64,000 nt of DNA from Nitrospira sp. GTDB lineage: Bacteria > Nitrospirota > Nitrospiria > Nitrospirales > Nitrospiraceae. Made by a program: the position numbers and the translations under genes. The stretch's first letter is position 1. Each line of letters begins with the position of its first letter. The notes beneath the pieces were generated by a model. It was not told where the DNA came from, ran no database searches, and worked only from the letters and a program-made list of their open reading frames with translations. Where the stretch lies: NCBI GenBank assembly GCA_016715825.1, contig JADJXO010000001.1:681001-745000 (forward strand), given 5' to 3'. Shown here one piece after another: positions 18,482 to 26,647 of this stretch.

Positions 18482-18509
18482 ATTCTAGAGGTCATCGTAC
18501 AAATGTCAA
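18482..18509 (-). promoter_or_regulatory. Sigma70-type promoter for the HTH-mraZ-RusA group
   Basis: On the minus strand TTGACA (18504-18509) and TAGAAT (18482-18487) are separated by 16 bases, close to consensus. The predicted start site near 18475 leaves a ~50-base leader before ATG 18424. A second TTGACA at 18531-18536 lies 27 bases farther upstream as part of a short direct repeat. Confidence 0.6.
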
Positions 18510-18532
18510 GCGAAAATATATGACAGTGTATG

Positions 18533-18877
18533 TCAAAGACTGTCGGTATGGTCGGTCGATTCCTCACCTCCGTGAGGCTTGGTCGTCATAGCTTCTTCTA
18601 GGTCACTCACATCTTCCCCCATTTCCTGTCCCATTTCCTTCATAAACCGAGCAACGCTCGTTGGGTCATTCTCATCGAGATGACCAAGCTCGCTTGGATC
18701 CATCAGTGATTCAAGCCTCGCGTCTTCCGACTTTGGAGAAGAAAATCTGGACAGGAGCCGGTCCATGTTTGGGCTGTCGCAGTGGCGACACCGAGCCGAA
18801 CCGGGAGGCCCAACGGTTAGGGTTAGAATAGAACTTCGTCGATGGCATTGCTGGCAGCGGTATTCGTATATCGGCAC
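18533..18877 (-). CDS. FmdB-type zinc ribbon protein
   Basis: The first ~45 residues carry the FmdB/CxxC zinc ribbon: PIYEYRCQQCHRR followed by ARCRHCDSPNM. The rest is an acidic, helical tail with EFMKEMGQEMGED-like sequence. GTG 18877 was chosen because family members begin MPIYEYRC and GGAG lies ~10 bases upstream; extending farther would run into comF. Function of this family is not well defined; members are small cytoplasmic metal-binding proteins. It directly follows comF and is probably cotranscribed with it. Confidence 0.85.
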   Translation of the reverse strand: MPIYEYRCQQCHRRSSILTLTVGPPGSARCRHCDSPNMDRLLSRFSSPKSEDARLESLMDPSELGHLDENDPTSVARFMKEMGQEMGEDVSDLEEAMTTKPHGGEESTDHTDSL

Positions 18878-18881
18878 GGAT

Positions 18882-19700
18882 TTAGACTCCGAACGGTTCG
18901 AAAGGGTGTCGGTGTGGAACAGGAACACGATCTGGAATGAGATCATGATCCAGAGTTCGACCTAATGTGAGTACCAGGACATCGGATGAACCCGCCTTGC
19001 GCAATGACTTCGCACACTCGTTGACGGTCGTACCGGTTGTGAAGACATCGTCGATGAGAAGAACCCGTTTCTTCATGATCTCATCAGGAAAGCGCAACGC
19101 GAATGCTCCACGTAGGTTCTTGAAGCGATTCTGTTTGGTGAGGGAAGTTTGGGGAGGAGAGGGGGTTGTGCGTATGAGGTTGGTGTACGAGACAGAAATG
19201 CCCAGTGCGCGTCCGATCTGATCAGCGAGGAGCAACGATTGATTAAATTCTCGTTGACGAAGTCTTTCAGCGTGCAAGGGAACCGGTATGATCACATCCA
19301 CACGATCGAGGAACGGGAGTTGCTGGGTCATCAGCGCCCCAAGAGCCGATGCCAATGACACCTTGCCTCGATACTTGAATAGACAGATGGCGTCACGGAG
19401 GGGTGAGGTGTAGGGGTAGAGAGTCCATGCTCTCGTGTACGAAGGTGGACGCATGAGGCATGATTGGCACATGTGGTAAGGACTGTAGGCAGTGGCGATG
19501 GCTGACGGAAATGGACGGTCGCACCGTGAGCATCGGACGGGAGGCATCAGTACGATCGTGCGCCAGCAATCGGTACAAAAATGAGGAGTCGGATCATCGG
19601 TCAGGGAGGAACCGCAGATCGAACAATGAACCGGCAGCACAAATCGAATCGTACGGCGTACGAGTCCTGGCATCCAGTCTGCGATACAGCGGCCCATCAC
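18882..19700 (-). CDS. comF: ComF family phosphoribosyltransferase-like protein
   Basis: The N-terminal third contains a double zinc finger (CSICGSSL...CTDCW, CSRCDRPF...CQSC). The C-terminal part is a type I phosphoribosyltransferase fold with the PRPP loop VLLIDDVFTTGTTV and the upstream VIIPVPLHAERLRQREFNQS segment typical of ComF/GntX. ComF proteins assist uptake or processing of transforming DNA in competent bacteria, though many lineages keep them without known competence. At 272 residues it has family length. It is divergent from the ABC ATPase gene at 19844. Confidence 0.92.
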   Translation of the reverse strand: MMGRCIADWMPGLVRRTIRFVLPVHCSICGSSLTDDPTPHFCTDCWRTIVLMPPVRCSRCDRPFPSAIATAYSPYHMCQSCLMRPPSYTRAWTLYPYTSPLRDAICLFKYRGKVSLASALGALMTQQLPFLDRVDVIIPVPLHAERLRQREFNQSLLLADQIGRALGISVSYTNLIRTTPSPPQTSLTKQNRFKNLRGAFALRFPDEIMKKRVLLIDDVFTTGTTVNECAKSLRKAGSSDVLVLTLGRTLDHDLIPDRVPVPHRHPFEPFGV

Positions 19701-19761
19701 CCGACCTCATCTCTTCCGTCCGGACCATCTCTTTATGGCGAAGTCCTATCGGCTGTCAAGG

Positions 19762-19791
19762 TTGTCGCTTTTTGATTCGTTGTGCTATAGG
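19762..19791 (+). promoter_or_regulatory. Candidate promoter upstream of the ABC ATPase gene
   Basis: TTGTCG (19762-19767) and TATAGG (19786-19791) are spaced by 18 bases in the divergent gap between comF and the ABC gene. Both boxes deviate from consensus, so this is only a candidate. Confidence 0.3.
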
Positions 19792-19843
19792 AATGCGAAC
19801 ATGTAGATTGATCAGGGGTCGTCGGTCCGGAGTGAGCAACCGA

Positions 19844-20542
19844 ATGGTCAGGCTGAGACATTTATATAAAACCCATGCACGCGGTCAAGCCATGGTTTCG
19901 GCATTGCAGGACGTGAATTTGGAAATTCAATACGGAGAGTTTTGTACATTTGTCGGGCCGAGTGGATGTGGAAAAAGTACGCTGCTTAACCTCGTGGCTG
20001 GTTTGGATAACCCCACCTCAGGAGAAATCGTACTCGATGGACGGTCAACGACACAGCTGACCAGTTATGAATGGACCAGGATCCGACGTGAAACAATCGG
20101 TATTGTCTTTCAAGCCTTTCACCTTGTTCATGGATTAACGGCGGAAGAAAACATCGCATTGCCCCTGATGTTACGGGGAGATGAAGGACGGGAGGTTAGG
20201 AAGCGAGTCGACGAACTATTGGAACGAGTGGGGATGGCCCATAGGCGGCTCCATAGGCCTGCGGAACTCTCCGGCGGGGAACAACAACGTGTTGCGATTG
20301 CGAGAGCGTTGGTCCATCGGCCTCGTCTCCTCCTGGCCGATGAACCCACGGGCAATCTCGATTCCCATCATGGAGCAGAGATCATGGCACTCATTCGGGA
20401 TCTGGCGACCTCAGGAGGACACACGGTTCTCTTGGTGACTCACAGCACACAGGCAGCGCAAGCTGGGGACTATACGTGGGCTATGCGGGATGGACAATTG
20501 ATCTCCCGCACGCCCCGACAAGCCGGCGTGGTCGTTTTATGA
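19844..20542 (+). CDS. ABC transporter ATPase (LolD/YbbA-like)
   Basis: Walker A is GPSGCGKSTLLN, signature LSGGEQQRVAIARAL, Walker B LLLADEPTGNLD and the switch His is in VTHSTQ. The 232-residue size and the pattern IGIVFQAFHLVHGLTAEEN fit the MacB/LolD/YbbA subfamily. ATG 19844 was selected because GGAG lies ~13 bases upstream and homologues begin with this VRLRHLYKTHARG segment. Its natural partner is probably the double-FtsX permease at 21888, although pyrD and a regulator gene lie in between. The stop overlaps the pyrD start. Confidence 0.92.
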   Translation: MVRLRHLYKTHARGQAMVSALQDVNLEIQYGEFCTFVGPSGCGKSTLLNLVAGLDNPTSGEIVLDGRSTTQLTSYEWTRIRRETIGIVFQAFHLVHGLTAEENIALPLMLRGDEGREVRKRVDELLERVGMAHRRLHRPAELSGGEQQRVAIARALVHRPRLLLADEPTGNLDSHHGAEIMALIRDLATSGGHTVLLVTHSTQAAQAGDYTWAMRDGQLISRTPRQAGVVVL

Positions 20543-21468
20543 TGAACCTATCGACGACGATCGCCGGTGTTACATTTCCGAGCTGCTTCATGAACGCAGC
20601 TGGGGCACTGTGCGTGACGCAGGATGAACTTGAAGCACTGGGCCGGTCCGGTGCCGGGGCGATCGTCACCAAGTCGATGACGATCGAAGCACGCCAAGGC
20701 AATCCTGAGCCACGGTATTACGGGTTTCTTGGTGGATCCATTAATTCGATGGGGTTGCCGAACCTTGGATATAAAGCCTATGCGGAATTAATTCCTCACC
20801 TCAAACGCTTCGGGAAGCCCATCATCGCGAGTGTGGCTGGACTTGGGGAGGACGATTTCCCCACGATTGCTGAATACATCAATGCAGTCGGTCCGGACCT
20901 CATTGAGGTGAATCTTTCTTGCCCGAATATTCCCGGCAAGCCTCAGATTGGTTACGATCCAGACGCTTCTGAGCGCCTCCTCAAGAGGGTCCGACCAAAA
21001 GTGACGGTGCCGATGGGAGTCAAGCTGCCCCCGTACTTTGACCCGGCGCATCATCAGGTCATGGGGACGGTGCTTGGTCGATGTGGTGTCGACTTTCTCA
21101 GTTTGATCAATTCGGTGGGGAATGGATTGGTGGTGGACCCGGAGCGAGAAACGGTGGTCATTAAGCCGAAAGGCGGATTTGGTGGGGTGGGTGGGCGAAT
21201 GATTAAACCGGTGGCATTGGCCAATGTCCGAGCCTTCTTTAAGTTCTTTAAGGGGGACATGCCCATCATCGGTACCGGAGGAATTGTTGAGGGAATCGAC
21301 GCATTCGAACATTTCTTGTGCGGCGCTTCGGCTGTTCAAATCGGTACAGTGTTAGTTGAGGAAGGGTTGGACGTCTTTGGCCGGCTTGAAGCAGAACTGA
21401 GCGTGGTCTTGAGAAGGAAAGGATACCAGTCGATTCAGGAATGCCGAGGACGGCTTAACGAACTCTGA
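20539..21468 (+). CDS. pyrD: Dihydroorotate dehydrogenase, class IA-like
   Basis: This FMN TIM-barrel enzyme oxidises dihydroorotate to orotate in pyrimidine synthesis. The segments NSMGLPNLGYKAY, NLSCPNIPGKPQIGYD (active-site Cys) and LINSVGNGLVVDPE match the cytosolic class IA enzymes, which use fumarate, and not the quinone-linked class II. No PyrK-like electron-transfer subunit is next to it, consistent with IA rather than IB. ATG 20539 overlaps the ABC ATPase stop (ATGA), an unexpected translational coupling; ATG 20542 is equally possible. Confidence 0.88.
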   Translation: MMNLSTTIAGVTFPSCFMNAAGALCVTQDELEALGRSGAGAIVTKSMTIEARQGNPEPRYYGFLGGSINSMGLPNLGYKAYAELIPHLKRFGKPIIASVAGLGEDDFPTIAEYINAVGPDLIEVNLSCPNIPGKPQIGYDPDASERLLKRVRPKVTVPMGVKLPPYFDPAHHQVMGTVLGRCGVDFLSLINSVGNGLVVDPERETVVIKPKGGFGGVGGRMIKPVALANVRAFFKFFKGDMPIIGTGGIVEGIDAFEHFLCGASAVQIGTVLVEEGLDVFGRLEAELSVVLRRKGYQSIQECRGRLNEL

Positions 21469-21470
21469 CG

Positions 21471-21746
21471 CTACTTACCGGTGAAATTGCGAGGCAACAG
21501 CTTCTGCTGGAGGGCTTGACGCAGAAGTTGTGCGACGTTTCGAACATCAAGCCGATGCATCAAATTGAACCGATGCACCTCAACCGTTCGGACACTGATC
21601 TTCAGGGACCCGGCAATTTCTCGATTGGTATGGCCGAGAGCGACGAGGCGCAGGATCTCACGTTGCCGAGGGGTAATGTGTGGTGTGGTCTTGGATCGGC
21701 GAACGGTCCGTTTCGATCGAGCTGGGGCGACACATTTGTGCTTAGT
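21471..21746 (-). CDS. Small LuxR/GerE-type transcriptional regulator
   Basis: This 91-residue protein is essentially a lone GerE helix-turn-helix: ITPRQREILRLVALGHTNRE, then the recognition-helix segment ISVRTVEVHRFNLMHRLDV. No receiver domain is present. ATG 21746 is chosen because GGAGAAGGAG lies immediately upstream; a longer frame to 21947 exists but its extra part looks non-coding. It is antiparallel to pyrD and the FtsX permease and sits between them, so it may regulate one or both. Ligand or signal input is not evident. Confidence 0.85.
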   Translation of the reverse strand, partial: TKHKCVAPARSKRTVRRSKTTPHITPRQREILRLVALGHTNREIAGSLKISVRTVEVHRFNLMHRLDVRNVAQLLRQALQQKLLPRNFTGK

Positions 21747-21887
21747 CATCGGGGCTCCTTCTCCATATTCGTTTGAAGTGTAGCAAATGATGGAAATTCT
21801 GTAAACGAAATGACCGATATGCGCAGAGATCCGATCCACTTCATCCCCTACAGGCTGTGCCAAATGCGTCCATTGCCGTAGGATCTG

Positions 21888-24515
21888 GTGTTCTCCAAGG
21901 CAATGCTCACATTTATCAAGGTTGTCGTCCTTATCCTCCTCTCCCATCTCCGACAGTGGCCGTTACGGACGCTGCTCACCATTGTCGGTGTCTCCTTAGG
22001 CGTGTCAGCCTCTGTCGCCGTACGAACCGCGAATATTGATGTGCTCCGTTCATTTGAACAGGCTGTGCTCACGGTGGCCGGTCCGACCACGTTGGAAGTC
22101 GCCGGGGATGACACGGGACTCGATGAGCAGGTTGTTACCTCTGTACGAATGGTTCCCGGTGTGATATCGGCATCCCCAGTGATTATCCAAACAGCCGTGC
22201 GGATGCATGACAATCAACCTGGCGAAGCCATCCAAGTCCTGGGGCTTGACGTGTTGGACGAACTCCAGAGGCGAGGCTTCCAGGTGGATCAGCCAGAGAC
22301 AGAAGGCCAGCTCATGCGCATGGTCGATCCACAGGCCCTGTTCTTGGGCGCGGCATTGGCGAATGAGTGGCAGCTTATCGCCGGGGATGACATCGATCTC
22401 TTAGTCGGAACCGGGCGCCTTCAGTTCCGAGTTGTCGGGATCCTTCACGGGGAGTCAGATCGGAGTTCCTCCTGGGAACGGATGGCCCTCATGGACATTG
22501 CGGCCGCACAGATCGCATTTGGTCTGGTGGGAAAAGTTGATCGGCTTGATATTGTTACCGACACAAATCTGTCCATTGAAGACGTGGGAGAGCGGATAAA
22601 AATGGTCCTCCCTCCCCATGTGATTGTCGAGCGGCCTGCCAATCGGACCAGTCAAGTTGAACAAATGCTCGGTGCGTTCCGCATGAACTTGACCGTTTTG
22701 AGTTGGGTTGGCCTGTTGGTTGGGATGTTCCTGATATACAACACGATGGCATTTGCTGTCGCCCAGCGTAGACGTGAAATCGGTATCTATCGGGCGATCG
22801 GGATGAGTCAGTCTCGGATTGCCGTTCTCTTTCTGCTGGAGGCCGCACTCTATGGGTTCATGGGCGGAGTGTTCGGAAGCGCAGCAGGCATCGTGTTGGC
22901 TCACGAACTGATCATACTCCTGAGTCGGACCATTTCAGACCTCTATGTTCCGGTCGGAATCGGCGCGAGCAGTCTGCTCCGGACGGAGTTCGTAGGAGGG
23001 ATTGTGATCGAAGGAATCCTGATTGGATGTGGAGTCTCCATGATCGGGGCCATCGGTCCCAGTTTGGATGCGAGCCGAACCACGCCGGTCAAGGCTCTCG
23101 CCCCAGGTGACTATGAGGCCAGCCAACAGCTACGTGTCGGAACTCTCGCCGTTATGGGTGTGGTGTTGCTCATGGGGGCTGGACTCCTGAGTTGGGCTGG
23201 GCCTATTGGAGGGGTTCCGCTTTTGGGGTACGCGGCAACATTGTGTCTATTGGCGGGATTGGCCTGTTTGGCTCCGATCTGTGTCTCCGGAGTGCACAGA
23301 CGGCAATATACGGATCGGGAACCTGTCGTGTCGGGTGTGATGAGAGGGATTGCGGTGGAGCATGCCGCTCGCAATCCAGGACGGAATGGGGTCACCGTCT
23401 CTGCCTTCATGGTGGGACTCGCGATCATGATCGGGGTGCTCGTGATGGTGCGGAGTTTTCGCCATACCGTGGAAGTTTGGGTCACGGACACGGTGCTGGC
23501 TGATCTTGTCGTTGCTCCCTCGATGTGGTTGCGCGGAACGGAAATAGGAACTGTCGGCCGGAGCTTACCTGCATCGTGGCTGGGCATCTTGGCCTCCGAT
23601 CCCGATGTTGCCGCAGTCGATAGTTATCGTGATGTGCGTATAGAGGTGAACGGCCAGCGCGTCGCGGTCGTTTCACGCGATCTCCGGTTGCATGCGCAAT
23701 GGAGCCGGTATCTGGTGCGAAGCGGTGATTCGTCCGAGTCGCTCAATCGTGCCGCTGAGATCGGTGGGCTACTCGTGTCGGAGGTGTTGGCGAACAGATT
23801 GGGAGTTGAAGAAGGCTCGATGCTCGAAGTCATCACGCCGAGTGGTGTTCGACGATTTCCAATCGTGGCCGTGTTTTATGACTATTCGACTGACGGTGGG
23901 AAACTGCTTATGGACCGGGCCCTGTACCAATCACTTTGGCACGATGACCTCGTCACGGTATTTCCAGTGTATCTGCGGGATGGAACGAATCTCGATGCCG
24001 TGAGGGCGCGAATGACCACACGGTTGAGTACCTCCGCCAATGGCAGTCTTCCACCGCTAGTCATCAGTAATATCGAACTACGGAAAGAGATTCTTGAGAT
24101 CTTTGATCGGACATTCCTATTGACGTATGTCCTGGAGGCCATCGCGGTTGTGATCGCTATGCTCGGGATCGTGAATACGCTGATCACCTCCGTTCTCGAA
24201 CGGCGCCGGGAGTTTTCGACGTTGCGTGCCATTGGTGGCAGCTCGACACAAATTCATCAGCTGGTGCTATGGGAGGCAGCGTACCTCGGTGCGGTTGGCA
24301 TTGTCTTGGGACTGATCGGAGGTGGCTTGCTCTCGCTCTTATTGATTAAGGTCATCAATCGACAATCATTTGGCTGGACGATCCAGATGATTATTCCTAT
24401 CGGATCGCTGATCCAGGCGGTCTCGTTGGCAGGAGTGGCCACGTTTGTGGCGGGGTATTTCCCAGCGAGGTGGGCAGCCCGACAACCGATCGTGGAGGGA
24501 TTGCGGGAGGAGTAA
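21888..24515 (+). CDS. Double-FtsX ABC transporter permease (YbbP-like)
   Basis: The 875-residue protein has an N-terminal transmembrane helix (TLLTIVGVSLGVSASVAV), a MacB-type periplasmic domain, a three-helix FtsX block with RRREIGIYRAIGMSQSR near residues 290-310, further membrane helices, a second periplasmic domain and a final FtsX block with RRREFSTLRAIGGSSTQ. This duplicated layout matches YbbP-type and lipid-exporting permeases. It lies in the inner membrane and likely works with the ATPase at 19844. GTG 21888 is in frame; ATG 21903 is an alternative start. Substrate is unknown. Confidence 0.9.
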   Translation: MFSKAMLTFIKVVVLILLSHLRQWPLRTLLTIVGVSLGVSASVAVRTANIDVLRSFEQAVLTVAGPTTLEVAGDDTGLDEQVVTSVRMVPGVISASPVIIQTAVRMHDNQPGEAIQVLGLDVLDELQRRGFQVDQPETEGQLMRMVDPQALFLGAALANEWQLIAGDDIDLLVGTGRLQFRVVGILHGESDRSSSWERMALMDIAAAQIAFGLVGKVDRLDIVTDTNLSIEDVGERIKMVLPPHVIVERPANRTSQVEQMLGAFRMNLTVLSWVGLLVGMFLIYNTMAFAVAQRRREIGIYRAIGMSQSRIAVLFLLEAALYGFMGGVFGSAAGIVLAHELIILLSRTISDLYVPVGIGASSLLRTEFVGGIVIEGILIGCGVSMIGAIGPSLDASRTTPVKALAPGDYEASQQLRVGTLAVMGVVLLMGAGLLSWAGPIGGVPLLGYAATLCLLAGLACLAPICVSGVHRRQYTDREPVVSGVMRGIAVEHAARNPGRNGVTVSAFMVGLAIMIGVLVMVRSFRHTVEVWVTDTVLADLVVAPSMWLRGTEIGTVGRSLPASWLGILASDPDVAAVDSYRDVRIEVNGQRVAVVSRDLRLHAQWSRYLVRSGDSSESLNRAAEIGGLLVSEVLANRLGVEEGSMLEVITPSGVRRFPIVAVFYDYSTDGGKLLMDRALYQSLWHDDLVTVFPVYLRDGTNLDAVRARMTTRLSTSANGSLPPLVISNIELRKEILEIFDRTFLLTYVLEAIAVVIAMLGIVNTLITSVLERRREFSTLRAIGGSSTQIHQLVLWEAAYLGAVGIVLGLIGGGLLSLLLIKVINRQSFGWTIQMIIPIGSLIQAVSLAGVATFVAGYFPARWAARQPIVEGLREE

Positions 24516-24525
24516 GGGATGTGGG

Positions 24526-24891
24526 TTAATCGGCCTTTGCGCCTCGTCCGTACTTGTCCAAAAGGATTTGAAGGTCATCGGGAATTGTCATCGACTTGAA
24601 CGGGGGAACACGGGAGCCACCGGTATTGCCTACCGGCACCCAAATCTGTGAGAACAGCAGCGATCCAAGGATCCTCGGAATCTGACCACTAATCTCAACG
24701 ACGTCTCGGCATTTCCATCCAACTTTCAGCATCCACCAGTGGGCTCGCGCATGGGCGATCGGGAAGGATTGCCCAAGGATATGAGCACGCTCAAGGTGCG
24801 TAAATGCAGGCCTCAGATGGCCGGCCTCGTACAGCTCAGCGGCTGCGGTCATCTCTCGCTGGTAGGCCTGTCGGAGTTGGGGGTGCATCAT
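24526..24891 (-). CDS. DUF3703 family protein
   Basis: This 121-residue protein resembles DUF3703: a helical N-terminus with EAGHLRPAFTHLERAHILGQ, then AHARAHWWMLKVGWKCRDV and the C-terminal WVPVGNTGGSRVPPFKSMTI with IPDDLQILL. No signal peptide or membrane segment is seen. Function is unknown; relatives are often found near metal or mercury resistance genes, but no such gene is nearby here. It is convergent with the FtsX permease gene, 10 bases apart. Confidence 0.75.
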   Translation of the reverse strand: MMHPQLRQAYQREMTAAAELYEAGHLRPAFTHLERAHILGQSFPIAHARAHWWMLKVGWKCRDVVEISGQIPRILGSLLFSQIWVPVGNTGGSRVPPFKSMTIPDDLQILLDKYGRGAKAD

Positions 24892-25018
24892 GGTCCGGGA
24901 AGGAACGGCTCTCTACAGCATGCGTCAGCAGTAAACAACTAGGCGCTTGGGGATCGTACCTATGCGCACTAGTCACGATAAGACAATGAATAGAACACGG
25001 GGCAACCGAGGGTTGGGT

Positions 25019-25094
25019 TGGTGGCGGTGGGCCGGATTGAACGGCCGACCCGCGGCTTATGAGTCCGCTGCTCTGCCAACTGAGCTACACCGCC
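25019..25094 (-). tRNA. tRNA-Met (CAT anticodon)
   Basis: The minus strand folds into a cloverleaf: acceptor GGCGGTG/CACCGCC, D stem GCTC/GAGC, anticodon loop CTCATAA, T stem GGCCG/CGGCC with TTCAATC loop, and encoded CCA (25019-25021). The anticodon is CAT. The D arm and acceptor resemble elongator tRNA-Met; a lysidine-modified tRNA-Ile2 cannot be excluded. The last pair of the anticodon stem is an A-G mismatch. Confidence 0.93.
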
Positions 25095-25234
25095 ACGTAA
25101 GACTGAGAAAGATTCGATAATAGCCGAACAGGAAGATCTATGTCTACTGATTGTGTAGGGAAACGATTCGCAATGTGTGGACGAAGGCACTCGAAACCCA
25201 GTATGGTTCTCTCGTTGATTTTTGAGAGAGTTAT

Positions 25235-26098
25235 ATGACGAGCGAACGCAATCAGGCGGTGGTCATCACGGGAGCGTCGACGGGCATCGGAGCGGCCTGT
25301 GCGCTGCATCTTGATCGATTGGGTTTCAGCGTGTTTGCCGGCGTGCGAAGGCTAGAGGACGGGCTGGCCCTTCAAAAAATTGGCTCAGATCGCTTGGTGC
25401 CGATTGCGCTCGATGTCACAGATCCTTCGACCATCCACAGCGCTCATGCATTAGTGTCAAAAGCTACGGGGAGCAAGGGATTATCTGGCTTGATCAATAA
25501 CGCTGGGATTGCGGTGGTCGCTCCCTTAGAAGCTGTTCCCATTCCAGACCTCAGACAACAGCTCGAAGTCAACGTCATCGGACAGGTTGCGGTCACGCAA
25601 AGGTTTCTTCCGCTCATACGACAGGCTCGGGGGCGAATCATCAATATGGGGTCTATTGCTGGTCTCTCGACGATGCCGCTCATGGGACCATATTCCGCAT
25701 CGAAATATGCGCTGGAAGCGATCACGGATGCGCTCCGCTTGGAAGTTCAGCAATGGGGTATCCATGTGTCGATCATCGAACCGGGTGCGATTACGACGCC
25801 GATCTGGGACAAGACCACGAGTGATGCCAACCGCCGAGAGGCGTCACTCTCTCATGAAATGCGGATACTCTATGATCCGGTGGTCGCTGAAGTGAGACGG
25901 GTGGTCAAGGAGGCCGCCCAGAGGGCGATCCCCGCCGAAGTGGTTGCGAAGGTCGTGGAAGAGGCGCTGACCGCACGCTCGCCTAAAACGCGGTATCTGG
26001 TTGGTAAGGATGCCAAGTTGCGTGCGCTTATGGCCTACCTGCTCCCCGATCGCGTGTCAGACAAACTGTTGAGCTGGATTCTTCAACTGCCTCGCTGA
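25235..26098 (+). CDS. Short-chain dehydrogenase/reductase
   Basis: This classical SDR has the Rossmann motif TGASTGIGAA, NNAG (LINNAGIAVV), the catalytic Ser in MGSIAGLS and YSASK containing the catalytic Tyr and Lys. The PGAITTPIW segment after it is typical of the family. The 287-residue length and the C-terminal helical extension resemble retinol-dehydrogenase-like SDRs. It is an NAD(P)-dependent cytoplasmic oxidoreductase whose substrate cannot be inferred. It is flanked by the tRNA gene and an opposing exported protein gene. Confidence 0.9.
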   Translation: MTSERNQAVVITGASTGIGAACALHLDRLGFSVFAGVRRLEDGLALQKIGSDRLVPIALDVTDPSTIHSAHALVSKATGSKGLSGLINNAGIAVVAPLEAVPIPDLRQQLEVNVIGQVAVTQRFLPLIRQARGRIINMGSIAGLSTMPLMGPYSASKYALEAITDALRLEVQQWGIHVSIIEPGAITTPIWDKTTSDANRREASLSHEMRILYDPVVAEVRRVVKEAAQRAIPAEVVAKVVEEALTARSPKTRYLVGKDAKLRALMAYLLPDRVSDKLLSWILQLPR

Positions 26099-26157
26099 GG
26101 GGAAGACCACGTGGTGGAGCTGGATCACGTACGCGCCGAACGGCACCGCGGCCGTGG

Positions 26158-26610
26158 TCAGCCGACGAGATCTGGATTCATGCGGGTCAACGGCCTGACA
26201 GAGAGGGCCTTGATCTCGTTATAGACGATTTTGCGACCTACCTGGCGGAGACGGCTGAAGACACCTTCAACGATCACCTGATCGCCTTCATGGACCTCCA
26301 CCTGCCCCAGACTTACGACCTTCAGGGTGCCGGCGGGATCTTGGAGCAAAAACCCATAGGCCGGCTGTCCTTGACGATTCGTGGCTAGCTGCACGTTCAT
26401 CACTTTCCCGGTGACCATGACATCCAGGTGATCATACTGCTCGGGATGTGCCAAGAGTTCGGCGATTTCGATGAGACCCCCAGCGAATACCGGCGTGGCC
26501 GCACCGATGGTAATCGCGATGAGCAGGATGTATGAGAAAAAACAACCGCGAATCGTGGCTACCAACATACGATTGACCTGAGAGAGGGGGGTGACCTTCA
26601 TCGAAGGCAA
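26158..26610 (-). CDS. Exported OB-fold-like protein
   Basis: A hydrophobic N-terminal segment (FFSYILLIAITIGAATPVFA) ends in an AxA-like signal-peptidase site. The mature ~105 residues start with LLAHPEQYDHLDVMVTGKVM and continue as a predicted beta-barrel with VSLGQVEVHEGDQVIVEG, which resembles an OB-fold nucleic-acid or oligosaccharide binding module of periplasmic proteins. Function unknown. It may be in one transcript with the hypothetical gene ending at 26648, which lies 37 bases upstream. Confidence 0.68.
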   Translation of the reverse strand: MPSMKVTPLSQVNRMLVATIRGCFFSYILLIAITIGAATPVFAGGLIEIAELLAHPEQYDHLDVMVTGKVMNVQLATNRQGQPAYGFLLQDPAGTLKVVSLGQVEVHEGDQVIVEGVFSRLRQVGRKIVYNEIKALSVRPLTRMNPDLVG

Positions 26611-26647
26611 TTATACCGAATGACTTTAGATTGGCAAGGAAGAATAT

